The notes under the pieces: generated by a model | The model's input: the letters and a program-made list of their open reading frames with translations, nothing else | The model's database searches: none | What the model was told of the DNA's origin: nothing | In this document: piece after piece, positions 38,795 to 51,401 of the stretch | How the letters are laid out: each line of letters begins with the position of its first letter | Position numbering within the stretch: the stretch's first letter is position 1 | Position numbers and translations under genes: made by a program | Source: Bigelowiella natans CCMP2755 | Lineage: Eukaryota > Cercozoa > Chlorarachniophyceae | Direction of reading: 5' to 3' | Length of the DNA: 64,000 nucleotides | NCBI GenBank assembly: GCA_000320545.1 | Contig: ADNK01000029.1 | Span: 117,501-181,500, forward strand

Positions 38795-41700
38795 ATGATT
38801 GAGGATCTGCAGAATGTTAAGAGTAATATGATTATAAAGTTGGTCAGGACAATAGCCAACGAAATTTATTCGATCAAGATGTCAGTGGATAATGAAGAAG
38901 ATAGGCCCCCGGTATACGAGGGCAAATCGTTGTACATATTTGAAGTGGACAATTGTTTGCGGAAAGCTTGCATAAATACGATCGATTCTACCATATTTGG
39001 AGGTAATAGATGTACATTGATCATAGGATTCGAGATATATATAATCAATCCTTGTCGGTATTATTATGTTTTAGGCTTTATCCTTCTTACGATTCTCGTC
39101 AATTGCATTTTCTTGACTCTTGACGATGGCGATCCGAACTCGAGGATAAGCAAGATATCTGTTGTAGCAGATCACACCTTCACAGCGATCTTCACTGCAG
39201 AAGCCGTTGTACGAATAATAGGACAAGGATTCTATTGGTGTGGAAAGGATTCATACCTTCGCGACAGTTACAACTGCTTAGATTTCCTCGTCGTTGTACT
39301 CTCGTAAGTTCCAAAGCTTTGATTCAATCTACGAAGGTTTCAAAAAATGTACTCATGCTTCTTCAGGTTCGTTTCATTTGCTGGATCGGGAGCGAATCTC
39401 TCTTTCTTTAGGGCACTTAGAATTTTAAAGCCCCTCAGAGCCATTAAGGCAATCAAAGGTCTACAAGACAAACTCTAAATGAAGAAAATCTCTGACTAAC
39501 ATCTTACCATAAATCAGGATTGCGGACTTTAACTTCAGCCTTGTTCGAGTCATTAGAAGGACTTGGCAACGTTCTGTTGTTCTTCTCATTTTGTTTATTT
39601 GTCTTCGGCATCATTGGCATGCAAGCCTTTGGAGGCCGCCTGAAGAACAGATGTCTGGAAGGAGGCACCACTACAGGTTTCATGAGTGGATTTTGTCAGT
39701 TTCACTTGATGATTGAATAGCATAGCTCAGAATATATTTGTCATTAGGCTGGTTAGATAGAACTTGCTGGCCAAATTCACTTTTGGATGCATACTCCTGC
39801 CGAAGCGACGAATCTTGTGCGGATTACGGCAGAAACCCTAGTGAAGGTGTAGTGTCATTCGACAACATACTGGTTTCTTGGCTCACAATTCTGCAAGTTA
39901 CGAGTCTAGAGGGATGGGTAGACGTGATGTACTACTGCGGCGATGCTGTCAGTAAGTCCATCTCTGCCTTCTACTTCATCTTATGCGTTATGATTCTCTC
40001 CCTTTTTGTGAGAAACCTCATCTTGGCAGTCCTTTTCATTAAATTCAATGCGGAAAAGCATACTTACCAAGAACAAGAAATACCAGAAACAGATTTCATA
40101 CCTTTCCTCGGCGATTCAGTGCAATTAAAACCAGTAAATGACCCCACATCTAGCGCAGAAAGGAAGTTATTCTCAAAGCGAGATTCTAAAGAGCTCAGCA
40201 ATAAGGTACCAGATGCATTTCTTAGTTGGCGTACTGACTGTCCTGAATTCCCAACTCAAAATTTGTCGTTGATATCAGATACATGCTGCGGAGGACGAAA
40301 AGAAACAACTTGTCCTCTCACCAAACAAAGTTGGAAACGATGAGTCGAAACACAAGGCCAAAGAGATAGTTCTAGACGATGGAAAATCTTTATCAGGATT
40401 ACCGACAACTGAGAATAAAAACTCAGAACAAAATATCCCCAGCGAAAGCAGGAGTCCAGAAGCAGCTCCTCTTTTGAACAACTCAGAACAGCCACTAGTG
40501 GCGCGTTCCCAAGGTAATGGCGAAGCAGAAATAAAAAGTAAATCAAATGGTGAGCAGCCACAGGCAATGGAAGCGGACGGCTCGCATGATTCAAAACTGC
40601 AGCCACCCCGTACATTAGGCTTGGACAAAGGGGTTTCTCCGCAACCAGCTTTTATTCTTCCACCCCGAAGGGGGCGTCGTGGAAGGGGGGGAGGAAATCG
40701 TGGAAATGGTAAGAGGAGGGGAGGTGGGAGACAGCCGGCGGGTAGAGGGAGGCAAGCGAAGCTTCCCACCGTAATAGAGAAGGAGAAGCGCTCTGGCATG
40801 GACGTAACAGCACAGGATGAGGCTAAACTCCAATCTAAGATGTCAGCTGCATCGCCCACCCCTTCGGCCGAAGAAGAGCCAAAGGGAACCATAGAATTGC
40901 AGCAATCAGGTGAAAATAAGAGCAAAGAGGCGCCAGACGATGTAAAACCAAATCAAAGTCAAAACGTCATGGTAGGAAAAGAAGGGACGAAGCGGAAACC
41001 CAAAAGTGCAGGATCAACAGCAAAGCTGCGAGAAGACGTGGAGCTGGACATAATTGAAAGAAAGGACAAATCTGCGAGAAAGCAGGGGCAAGATGGTCGC
41101 TTGGAAGACTTGGAGATGAAGCCCCTGATAAGCTTATCACCTGATGATACAGAGCAGCAACCAAACGTTAGAATCACCAACGATGTGCTTCAGCAGTACA
41201 CAGATAGTAATGCTACAAATGCAGCCGATAAATCACAAAATCAAGTCCCGTCATTGCAATTAGTTCCCGGAATCCATACTTTTGAAGAGAAGGGAGCATC
41301 TAGTAATGAACGGAAGAGGGGTGATTCGCGAACTGAGCTTGACTTTATCAAGGAAATGGAGTGCTACAATCGAGACTGGTGCTGCTTTGATTGCCCGACT
41401 TGGTGGGATGAACGCATCCAATCGAAACTTCACGATTTCGTCGTCACGCCAGCATTTCAAGGATGGATCTCCATCGCGATTTTTGTCAACACGATTCTGC
41501 TGTGTATTGAACACTACGATATGAGTGAGGAGCTCGCCAATTTCCTGGATGGAATGAACATCTTCCTGACGATCGTCTTCGCGCTGGAGATGGTTCTTAA
41601 GATCGTAGGATTGGGGTGGCAGGAGTACTGCGACGACAACATGAACATATTCGATGCCTTAGTGGTAATCATCTCGTTCATAGAACTCTCCTTGGGATCA

Positions 41701-44700
41701 TCCAGTGGGCTCACCGCTCTCAGATGCTTCCGACTACTGCGGCTACTAAAATTATTCCGAAACTGGCCTGACTTGCGCTCGAAAGTGGACGCGCTGTTCA
41801 ACTCGATGGAGGAAATTCTGTACTTCGTGGGCTTGGTGTTTTTGTTCATGTTCATTTATGCAATTCTTGGGGTACAGTTGTTCCGAGGGAAGTTCGTGAT
41901 TGACGGAGAGACTCAACGCCCAAACTTTGACACATTCCTATGGAGCATGTTGACAGTTTTCCAAATTATTACGGGTGAGAACTGGAATGAGATATTGGCA
42001 GTCGGGGTTCGTGTCGCCGGATGGGGTTCTTCAATGTACTTTGTGACTCTGTACCTTTTCGGTAGTGTCCTACTCGACCTGTTCTTGGCAATCTTGCTCA
42101 CTCATCTTATGGACGCTGAGAAGGAAGAGCACCAATTTGGTGGTGTATCCTTCTCCGACCTCATGATATCTGCAGTGTTGTGCCGTTTTAGAGAGCCAAC
42201 ACCCGAAGAAAATCCAAATACGTCGTCGTCACGTTCGAAGGTCGTCGATAATTATCCTCCTATTCTCTCCGCTCGTGAGGTTAGGACCGATTCGACAGAG
42301 CAACCGCCTCTTATCTTGCCGTCTCCTTCCACTAAAGTGGAGGGACAAGAAAACAAACCGACGAAGCCGAAATTGGTACTCGCCAAAAGTTTTTCCTCCA
42401 ACTTCTTATCATCGCCCTTACCAACAGTTGACGAGACTTCTCCTGTTGACTGTTCTGAACAAGACGTGAAATCCCTATCAATCGGTACCAAGAGCGGTGG
42501 TAGGCCACCTCGCAAAAGCAGAGCGAAGCGACAGAAGACGTTAATCAGAACACGTTCCTTTACGGCATCTGAGCGAAAGGGGGAGAAGGAAACTTCCAGC
42601 CCAGCTGACGCTATTTTCATTCAAGCGAAAAACGAAGTTCTTGAAAACCCAACTCTGCCTGCAGCGGCGTATTCTAAGCGCGCGAAGGAAAAAGTCATCA
42701 TTGTCGAAGGAAAATCATTTTTGTTGTTCTCCCCTGATAATTCTTTCCGTATGATGGTGCTGAACATCGTGGAGAGTGAGAAGTTCACGGCTTTCATCAT
42801 GTTCCTGATCTTCTTCAGTTGCGTGCTCTTAACCCTCGACCAACCACGATTGGACCCGGGTAGTACCCTCGGCAAGTTTCTGTTTATCAGCGACATAGTG
42901 CTCACAGCGATATTCACTCTCGAGATGCTGCTCAAGTGCATCGCATTCGGGTGTTGGGGCTCAAATAAGGTGCACCCGGAGGATTTTGATGAAATGGACA
43001 CATCAGATCAAAAGGAAGGAGACAAGGCACTTAGCCCAAGCTCGCTTGCATTACAAGGAGAGTTAACGCACAGGGGATTTGCTTTGAATCATATGGTAGC
43101 CGATGAAGTGGAAGAGTCAAGCGACGAAATACAGGGTCCATATTTCACTGACGGCTGGAACGTTCTGGATGCAGTCGTAGTTTTCATATCTCTGGTCAAC
43201 ATTTTTGCAGGCTCTCTTGCCTTCTTTAAAGCATTCCGAGCCTTGCGTTCGCTGAGAGCTTTGCGTGCAGTGTCTCGTTCTGAGGAAACCAAGGTTGTGA
43301 TGAAGACCATCATAAAGACGTTCTTCAAGCTGCACAACATCTTGCTCATTGCACTCATGATCTTCATAATATTCGCGGTGATTGGGGTCCAGTTTTTCCA
43401 AGGGCGGCTGCGTATGTGTATTGGTGACGATGGAACTCGGTACCCAGATCTAAACATCGATACATGCGAATCCTTGGGACATACCTGGAAAAATCCAGAA
43501 TTGCGCAACTTCGATAATACCGGAAGTGCCATGATCCTCCTTTTTGAGGTCGCTTCTATGGAGATGTGGCCAGACATTATGTTCAGCGTGATCGATGCAA
43601 CGCCACCTGGAGAGCCCCCGAAAGAGAACTACAACCCCCCGGCGTCTTTGTACTTCGTGACATTCTTGGTTCTCGGATCGTTCCTGATCGTGTCGATGTT
43701 TGTGGGAGCTGTAGTAGGCGTGTACGAGGAGGAATCTGACAAGCTCATGGAACGAGCAGACGGAGAGGATCAGGATCTCGCCGACCTCAAGAAACTTTGG
43801 CTTGAGGTGTACAAGATTATGGTGGAAAACAAACCATCGTACGTGATGATGGAGCCTGAGGAGGAATGGCGGAAAAAATTCTTCTTCGTCGCCGAACATG
43901 ATACGTTTGAAATTTTCATCATGTCGGTGATCTGTATCAACGTGTTATTGATGGCGATGTCATACCATGGCGCATCTGAAGAATACCTTTTCGGCCTGGA
44001 GATCCTGAATACAATCTGCAGCTGCATATTTATGTTGGAGATGGTTATTAAAATGATAGGTTTAGGACTCAAGCAATATTTTGGGAACGGCTGGAATCAA
44101 TTCGATTTCTTTCTTGTGATGGTTTCCATATTAACGATGGCTCTGCAGAGTGTCGTCACACTGGCGGTGGATCCAACTATCTTCAGAATATTTAGGATTT
44201 TGCGAATTTTCAGACTTCTTCCTAAGGCGGAGGGACTTAAAAAAATGATTCGAACGTTAAAGTTTTCCCTCCCAGCGCTATACAATATCCTCTTCTTGCT
44301 GGGGCTCTTCATCTTCGTCTTTGCCGTGATGGGAATGTCCCTGTTTGGTAAAGTGAAGCATGGGGATTTCCTGGACGATCACGCCAACTTTGAACTCTTC
44401 CCAACCGCAGTAGTAACGCTCTTCAGGATCACAACCGGGGAGAGTTGGAATGGAATCATGCACGACTGCATGATTCAGCCACCAGAGTGCACGAAAGGAG
44501 AGGACTGTGGCAGCGTTCCCTGGGCGTTAATCTTCTTTCCGCTCTATATCCTAGTATCATTTTACGCTATGCTCAATCTATTCGTCGCTGTTGTCCTCAA
44601 AAACTTTGAGGCCGAAGAAGGAAAATCGGGAGACGGCAACAAAGAATTCTGGGGAAAATCCCCCGTTCTGCAGGGTGATATTGAGAAGTATTGCGAGATG

Positions 44701-45318
44701 TGGTCCGAAGTCTTCCCAAATAAACGATACATTCATTTGGATCAGTTGATCAAGTGGGGTGTACACCTCCAGCTTGTCAACTCAGAGGAAAAAGTTGATA
44801 AGAAGGATGGGACGACGATAAAGAAGACGCGGCATTTCCCTCTAAAGGTTACTCGTAGGGAAATGAAAGCCCTGAATATCCCATTGTGGAACGACAAGGT
44901 GCACTACCTGAGCCTGCTTCAGAAGATATGCCTAAAAAAATTCGTGCAGCGTTTCGAAATGCTGCACCAAATGAAAACAGAGAAAGCTCTGAAAAATGGG
45001 GAAAAGCCTCCTAAACCCATAACTGGTAGCGTAGAAGCTACCTTCCTCAAAGGTATAAATAGAGACAACCAGATGCTTCAATGCATCAACGCGTCTGCCC
45101 AGGGAGAGTACCCGGAATTATCTAAATTAAAAAATTTCGTTTTCTTGAGCAACCAGTACTTTGCAGCTGGTCTTCTTAAGAATTGGTGGTTTGCTAGGAA
45201 AGCAGCGAGGGGCGAGAAAGTAAGGACCAGAGAGGCAGTGGTCGAGGAGGAGGAAGATGTCGGAATTTGTCAACAAGTGTTAGACAAACTAAAAGAAATA
45301 TTTTGCTGCAGAGAATAA
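38795..45318 (+). CDS. four-domain voltage-gated Ca-type channel (alpha-1 like, EEEE filter)
   Basis: Exons 38795-39002, 39075-39303, 39367-39458, 39518-39676, 39748-40205 and 40279-45318 give 2061 aa, in phase. Four repeats of six membrane helices each carry an Arg/Lys-rich S4: FFRALRILKPLRAIKAIKG (I), LRCFRLLRLLKLFRNW (II), FKAFRALRSLRALRAV (III), IFRIFRILRIFRLLPK (IV). The pore loops read TSLEGW (near residue 282), TGENW (946), SMEMW (1470) and TGESW (1769), so the filter ring is E-E-E-E, the arrangement of Ca-selective Cav channels; domain III with Met after Glu is unusual. The I-II linker (about residues 350-740) is very long, polar and basic, with a Gly/Arg-rich patch (RRGRRGRGGGNRG). 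The II-III linker is also long and Ser/Lys-rich. Domain III has an extra acidic insert between S2 and S3. Likely plasma or ciliary membrane Ca entry. The first five exons are small and the last is one 5-kb exon. The third intron has a GTCTAC donor (39459). Confidence 0.93.
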
Positions 45319-45432
45319 GTACAGTCCTCGTATTAATTAATAGGATAGATATTGTCACATGGAAGGATGCCAGCCACCAAGCCGCACATTCATGTTCGAG
45401 TTGATAAACATTCTCAAGCAGATACAATTTGA

Positions 45433-45511
45433 GCGCTGTAGCCGCTGCTTTGCATAGCTACATTAGGATGACCATTGAAAAAATTTAAAACATTTCATTA
45501 CATCCGTCTCA
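45433..45511 (-). repeat. dispersed intergenic repeat, copy B
   Basis: Read on the minus strand it begins GAGACGGATGTAATG, has an A/T-rich middle, CAATGGTCATCC, TAATGTAGCTATGCAAAGCA and a GC-rich end. It matches copy A over nearly its whole length, in the opposite orientation relative to the window. Confidence 0.75.
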
Positions 45512-45807
45512 TATTAGCACCCGCTCCTGCTGTTGCAGGCTAGCAGGTAACATCACATGCTCGCTACGATAGCATATTGCATACACATGTCCAGGCTGCT
45601 GATCGATCTATTGCTGCATGCAATGCGCATTATAGTATTATTGCATACCATAGCTACACTAGTACAGTGCTGTCACATACAGATCGAATGTGTATAACTG
45701 TGTAATAACATGCAATATGCATATTTTTACGGTGCTGATATGAGATTCGTGTAAGCTAGCTGAACTGATCAATAGATTTTTATGATTATTCATATCGACG
45801 CATAATA

Positions 45808-45872
45808 TGGGCTACATCAGGATGACCATTGAAAAAATTTAATTCTTCATTACATCCGTCTCATAATATGGG
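45808..45872 (-). repeat. dispersed intergenic repeat, copy C
   Basis: Shorter copy, again GAGACGGATGTAATGAA then A/T-rich and CAATGGTCATCC. It is bounded by a direct repeat, ATAATATGGGCT, at about 45803-45814 and 45866-45877, which could be a target-site duplication. Confidence 0.7.
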
Positions 45873-46355
45873 CTCGCTAGTAGCGCGGCAAGCAGCACAT
45901 ACATACAGAGACTGTTTTTACTTATAATTGGCATCGTTAGGTTGCATTAATAATTGTCTAGACTATGGATCGCACATATGCCATCATGCTCACCGGTATA
46001 CTTTATCGCAATTCATGCTAGGTACAAATAACGATGCTTTGCAGCCATCTACGTCGTTGCATCGAACCCTGAATTGGCCATTGCATGATGCATTATATGC
46101 TACTGTCAGCTGATGCGATGCGGCTTGTCGACTCTGTAGCAGCATCGCCTTCATTTATGCGTGTATGTGAAGAATTAAAGTCTGGGCTGCACCCTATGCT
46201 ACACACACACATGCTAGGACGCTCTAGCGCTGCCGGAAGCGACTGGAATAAAGTGTAGGCTACGCTACTACTATGCGTTGGTGTTTGTTATTTGCACAAC
46301 GCATGCAATAATGCAAGCACACGGAATCTACATCATTTGGCACTGTTAACCCTCA

Positions 46356-47800
46356 TTAGTCTTCGATTAAAACTTCGCGAAGCTTTCTGATGAAACGCCT
46401 TGCGTAAAAATCGCGATAATAAGCAGGCAGCCGACTTAACAAGCGAATAGCCTTTGATACACCTGTATGATGTCAGCGGAACGTTCGGAATTCTTAAGAT
46501 ATAGTATATTATGATACTTCTATAAGTCAAAAAAACCTTCATCCGCTCTTCTTGCAAAAACTAAATCGCGATTTCCAAACATATCCTGAGAGAAATAAGT
46601 GATTATCAAGGGAAGTGATGCGAAGTGGAACTGAGGACCTTTTTATCATAATTGTCGGTCGGCAAGCGCCTCCAAAATATGTTCACAGAAACTGAAAACT
46701 CCAGGCTTTTCACACTAAATACGTGCACAAATTTGCTATATTTGATATGCAGCATATATATATATGTATAATATGTAACACTTTGTCGGCTTGTGTCCAA
46801 ACGGATTATGTCAAAGGCTATATTTGACGCTTGGAAATACTTGCAACCTGTGCAGCCAGAAAGCGGGTATGAAAAGCAAGTCTCCAGGGTTTAGATGGCA
46901 TTCCCAACGCTTAGCTTCTCCAGCAAGAGGATATCTGCAGAGGAATCACAACAGAAACGTCTCTAAAATATACAATATGATATCAGCCCGAATGTATGTA
47001 ACAATTTGACAGAGAACTAGGCTTAGTCTTCTTCCACTTCTACTTATCTGGATTTAAATTGCCACCTTCTAGCATCATAGCACCGAGGGTCACAGAGAAG
47101 GTCATTGCTTTTTTTCGGAACCCCGAAGTACGTTTGTTGTAGTTTATCAATTTCCTTCGGTGGAAACAAGATGACCTCTTTCCTCCCGCATATCTGCAGA
47201 AGAACCTGACCATGTTGCGTAGAAATGAATTTCGTTTCCGCAAATTCAAATAACTATAGTTCGCGTACGTTGTCCATAACATCATAGTGCATGAATAGAA
47301 CTGTTCCAGCGCTACTGATCCGAAGAACGCTTGAGAAAACCTTCTCACTGTACGTAAACATATAATTTGAAGATATTCGCAGTGTAGCAATAATCTTTGA
47401 GATAGTGCACCTTGGAATAAAATCCGGTTTGTGCACATCGTTCGCAATGCCTTTTTGATGGCGAGGGTTACGCAAACAAATAAATTAGCATTTCAATTTG
47501 GATGACTTTTCAGCACTTGCCTGGCCATTGCTTCCAAAAGTCGGGCAGAGTACCTAGGTCAACAGCACGTCGGGAGAGAATTGTTAAACAAACGCGTCTA
47601 ATGCGGGGGCTTTCTATTGGTTGACGAAATATATAGGCACTACTTCGGTTTCTAGGCGTCGCTCTGAAGTATGAGAAATCGCGGGTGACATTCCGTGTGC
47701 AATTGTGGCCACTTAATTTTGAGCCCTCAACCAGACTTTCCAGAGACTTTTTTCTAATCGGCAGCAACCCACGCTTGGTAGTTAGATCAGTAGCAACGTT
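46356..47800 (-). CDS. TYW5-like JmjC (cupin) oxygenase, 5' end unresolved
   Basis: Exons on the minus strand: 47340-47269, 47205-47084, 46934-46848, 46714-46639, 46585-46537, 46462-46356 (stop TAA). All these phases close. They encode VFSSVLRISSAGT, FMHYDVMDN, QICGRKEVILFPP, CHLNPGDLLFIPAFWLHSV, FSVSVNIFWRRL, DMFGNRDLVFARRAD and PAYYRDFYARRFI. HYD (His-x-Asp) and the His of FWLHSV are the iron ligands of a JmjC fold, and the downstream VSVNIFWRRL-NRD-YRDFYARR series is typical of TYW5, the tRNA yW hydroxylase. TYW5 hydroxylates wybutosine in tRNA-Phe. More coding sequence must lie between 47350 and about 47800, but I could not fix those exons or the start. The donor before 46639 is GTCCTC. 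Confidence 0.72.
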
Positions 47801-47843
47801 GTGTTTGTGATTATAGTCTGTTATTCACTGAGCTTGCTCAAGA

Positions 47844-48366
47844 ATGGCACCACAGAGGACGACGACGACTTCAAATGGTACTTACTGGAAATTCTTTTGC
47901 TTGAAATCGATCAGTGGAACCGCGCTCGTCTGTTTGTATGGTGTGTACATCTTTTTCTGCCTCACACTAGGTTGTAGGGATTATGCATACTAACCTGCAT
48001 GCTAACAGCATCTTTACCGAGACCCTAAAGCGTACACCAACTCATAATTTTCATCCAAGCATGAATGTCCTCGATTTTCGACCTGGATTAGATACGACGA
48101 GTTCCTCCATTTGTCAACACAGCAACCCATATCCATTCCGGAGATTATGCATGGAAGTTCCTTTGGAAATATTGATGCATCAAAGGGAAAATGTTGGTCG
48201 TAGTCTGTGCAGGTCAGTAGCATCGACAAGGTATCATCATCCATCATAGGGAAAATGTGAAGGGCGTCTTTGTGACATTTATCTTAGGGACATTCTCGTA
48301 GAGCTGTTCATAGAGGCGGCTGCCATTGCCACTGAAGTTGTTGATATCGAAACGAAGTACCTCTAA
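47844..48366 (+). CDS. small single-pass membrane protein, 145 aa, unknown
   Basis: Three exons, 47844-47942, 47971-48230 and 48288-48366, close in phase with stop TAA 48364-48366. The N-terminus (MAPQRTTTTSNGTYWKFF, then a hydrophobic SGTALVCLYGVVGIM stretch) suggests a signal anchor. The rest is polar (HTNLHANSIFTETLKRT, YPFRRLCMEVPLEI) and ends with an amphipathic, acidic helix (DILVELFIEAAAIATEVVD). The first intron is only 28 nt and is pyrimidine-rich. No family recognised. It lies almost back to back with the TYW5-like gene on the other strand, and no open frame longer than 90 aa is present, so it would be missed by simple ORF scans. Confidence 0.55.
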
Positions 48367-49220
48367 TTATCCGAAGGACATTCATCAGCGATTAGTGTAA
48401 GATGCTCACATGGTAATGTTCGATCTCTCTCTCTCTCTCTCTCCCATTTGGTCAATAGCCCGTCATATCAAACAAATACGATATCATGTTTGGTTCGTTT
48501 ATGAAGGATTCTGGGTCTCTCCGCTCCTGCCTCGATCTTTGTCTTCACAGGGCGGCGGCGTGCAAAGCAGCCCAGCAGTGCTCGTGGTTTTCATCCGTTG
48601 GCTCCGGACGTGAGATATCAGTGATATGAATATGATGGGATTGATTTGCAATGGGGTCGATGTATTTTTATTCTACGACAAGGAACTGGATCGTTGTCGT
48701 ACTGTAGAAAATAAATCTTGCACAAAATTGTGTCAATAATACCGTTAGGTTTCGTTGTCTGGTGAAAAACTCTCCAGATTTTTTTTAAGAGAACGCGCTG
48801 TTCATCTCATTTTTTTCGAGTACGCAGCAGGCCAAAGAAGAGAAGAAGAGCACATGTCGCATTTTTTACCTGCGATTCCGCCTTAACCCATCCTCCAGAT
48901 GCAACCCAACAGTGTCTACGTAGACTGCGTTTTTGGTACCACAGGATACCACAGGAACTACTTCATCTATCATACTGACCAAACGACGAGGTGAAATCGA
49001 TGTCGTACCTTGATTTCGTAGCTTGAATTTGATGCCAAATTTGAAATTGGAAACGTTTGCTTACGAGATAACACGTAGACTCCAAAATGGCAAAAATAAA
49101 AAGCTTCTCAAATGGAGATCGTTTTTAGTCGAAAACCCGCTATTTTGGCATGACGTAGAGGTGAAAAGGGCTTCACCTGGGATTGTTTCCCTCACAAGCA
49201 AGAGAGGAGACACAGCCACG
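48367..49220. other. spacer before the isochorismatase-like gene
   Basis: About 850 nt with no supported exon. A short (TC)n tract lies at about 48424-48443. The frame leading into the next gene is open back to 49023 but is judged to be 5' UTR because a signal peptide starts at 49221. Confidence 0.5.
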
Positions 49221-50240
49221 ATGAAGATGATGGAATGCTGCTTCCACACCACAGCCTCTGTCCCCACCCTAGTTCACACCATTCTCCGAGTCTTCACGTT
49301 TTTATTATTAATTGGTGGAGCGAGAGCCACGTTGGCTTCTTCTCAGGTGAAGATTTTTTAGATCGAACTAAAATATAGCTATTGAAAATTTCCGTGTGGT
49401 AGAAGTGTCACAGATCTTGTATTCCCTGGTGCTGCTTTGATTTCGGTTTAAGCTGGGTCAGGGTGTTCGTGACAATTGTGTATGTATTTCTATGATATTC
49501 ATTTTCTCAAGAGATTGCAAAACATTTGGACTGAAGAAATTGCGTATGATACGATACAACAGAGCCCAGTTGTTCAGGAGTTGCTTTCATCAAACCAGAC
49601 TGCTGTTCTGGTGATTGACATGCAAAATGACTTCTGCCATCCCGAGGGCGTGAACAGGCGAATCATGAAATGGCCGGATGTGTGCTCCCCAACAGTGCCT
49701 CACATTCATGGCGTTGTTAACGCTGCGAGGCGGAACGATCTCCCGGTAATTTGGATCAACGCGGACTACTCCCCGAACGTGGTTTCAGCAGCTTTCGATG
49801 CCAAGCTTCGAGAGCGTGGTGAGGAGGGACGGCCTTGTGTTTCAGAGTGGGGCCAAGACATCATCGAGGAGCTCAAGCCATCGAAATCGCTAATGGAGAG
49901 TAGGGGAAACAAGGAATTCATTATGATGAAACCAACATTTAATGCCTTCACAGATACCTCACTCGAGGAGGAACTTAGGCTGCGCGGCATTGAAACAGTC
50001 GTGGTAACAGGAGTTGCTACTTCTATTTGCGTCGAATCGACGGTGCGCTCAGCAATGTTCCAGGGTTTCCATACCGTTGTAGTACGAGAGGGAGTTGGTG
50101 ACCTTCCTGATCGGAATAGAGATTCTCTTGACCGAGTCGATCTCTTGTTCGGATACGTTGCTTCTTCCTTGGACATTATAGCCTCTTGGCTCGTGGACAA
50201 AAACCTTTTCGTAGATAAACATTCCATGTCCAGTATGTGA
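49221..50240 (+). CDS. secreted isochorismatase-fold hydrolase (nicotinamidase-like)
   Basis: Exons 49221-49346 and 49512-50240 give 284 aa. The first exon encodes MKMMECCFHTTASVPTLVHT and then a hydrophobic core (VFTFLLLIGGARATLASS), a good signal peptide; the second holds the enzyme. The cysteine-hydrolase triad is present: Asp in VLVIDMQNDFCHPEG, Lys in IMMKPTFNAF and Cys in VTGVATSICVESTVRS, with the cis-peptide-type GVAT segment. This superfamily cleaves amides or vinyl ethers (nicotinamidase, ureidoacrylate amidohydrolase, isochorismatase); the sequence does not settle which. The ER/secretory address is unusual, since most relatives are cytosolic. A longer N-terminus from an ATG at 49032 is possible in the same frame. 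Confidence 0.85.
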
Positions 50241-51401
50241 AGGAAAGATTGAACTCTTCTAATCAACAATCATGATGAGTCGCCAATTAGACTAGACCAT
50301 TTTCCAGAGAATAAGACATTTTGCCTAGATTTATTCTCCAAGCGAAGCTCTAGATGGGTGGCTAACGACATTCTACGTATTTGATCCAGCCGGATCGGAA
50401 ATTAATGATACAGTGAAGAACTCTCCGTCGTTGGTCTCTCACGTCAGAGTATGAATGCCCCGTTTGGTCCGTAATCCGGCGAAACTTATCTTATGCCAAA
50501 GACGAAATCTAATCACAAACATTGTAAATAAAGTCAGAGCTGATCTCAATCTAAATCTCCTCGAAGTCAAACAATTCTAAGCCATTTTTTCCTAAAAAAT
50601 CCGATAAAATCTCAACTGTAACTTAGAAAATCTCAAAATTTTACCCCTGTATAGAAAGAAACGTGTATATTTTTAATGACGATACATAAACTTCGATGGT
50701 GTATAGTTAAAAATTTTAGACCTAAACTGTCTGGAAGATAACAAAGGATATTCTCCACAGTTTCAGTCATTTTGGTGTTCTTTGAAACCCAACAAGCTAT
50801 AAGCGTACTGTAAATCAATTTTGACGGAAGGAGACGTAAAGATACAGAAAAGCAGTGAAACTCCTTGATCCCGACTTAATAAAAGGGAATGAAAAGTATA
50901 TGCAGTGTCTGATCCATGCATGCATTTATCTATGAAATATTCAGTGAACACCATATCTCGAGAGTGACATATAGGTCATAATTTTGGTTGCACAGAGCAA
51001 AAGACCCGCAAGATTAAGAAAAGTGTAGAGAAATTTGACATGATTTGTGTACATGTTCACGTTAAGAAGTAAGATTATTATGAAATAAAAAAATCAAGCT
51101 AATATCCTATCCTGGCATCACCTCTGATGGTCATTGGAGCGCAGCTGCGTTCAGCAATTTGCTTACATTTCTTTATTATACCATTATGTGCCATCCAGTA
51201 TGCTAGATTCGAAAGATGCTGTGATTACACGTACGTTACATGGATTGTGGTGTGACGACTGATGGCTGGATGTACTCTGATAGATGCACTTATGCGTACG
51301 TATGCGTGAATGGCATGTATTGCCTGTACGTTCACATCGTACTCTATGCGATAGCTAGATAGCTTAGACACATATGATTATACATCAGTGCTGTAGCTGC
51401 T

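Larger units (their letters stand above)
45319..46355. other. tail-to-tail spacer with two dispersed-repeat copies
   Basis: Between the end of the channel gene (+) and the TYW5-like gene (-). It is dense in GCTAGC, TGCATGCAATGC and AGCTACAC words and holds repeat copies B and C. No coding exon supported. Confidence 0.65.

Noticed and set aside
48014-48247. Minus-strand 77-aa frame opposite the small membrane protein gene
   Set aside because: It is well balanced in composition, but no neighbouring minus-strand exon joins it in phase, whereas the plus strand gives three exons that close to a stop.
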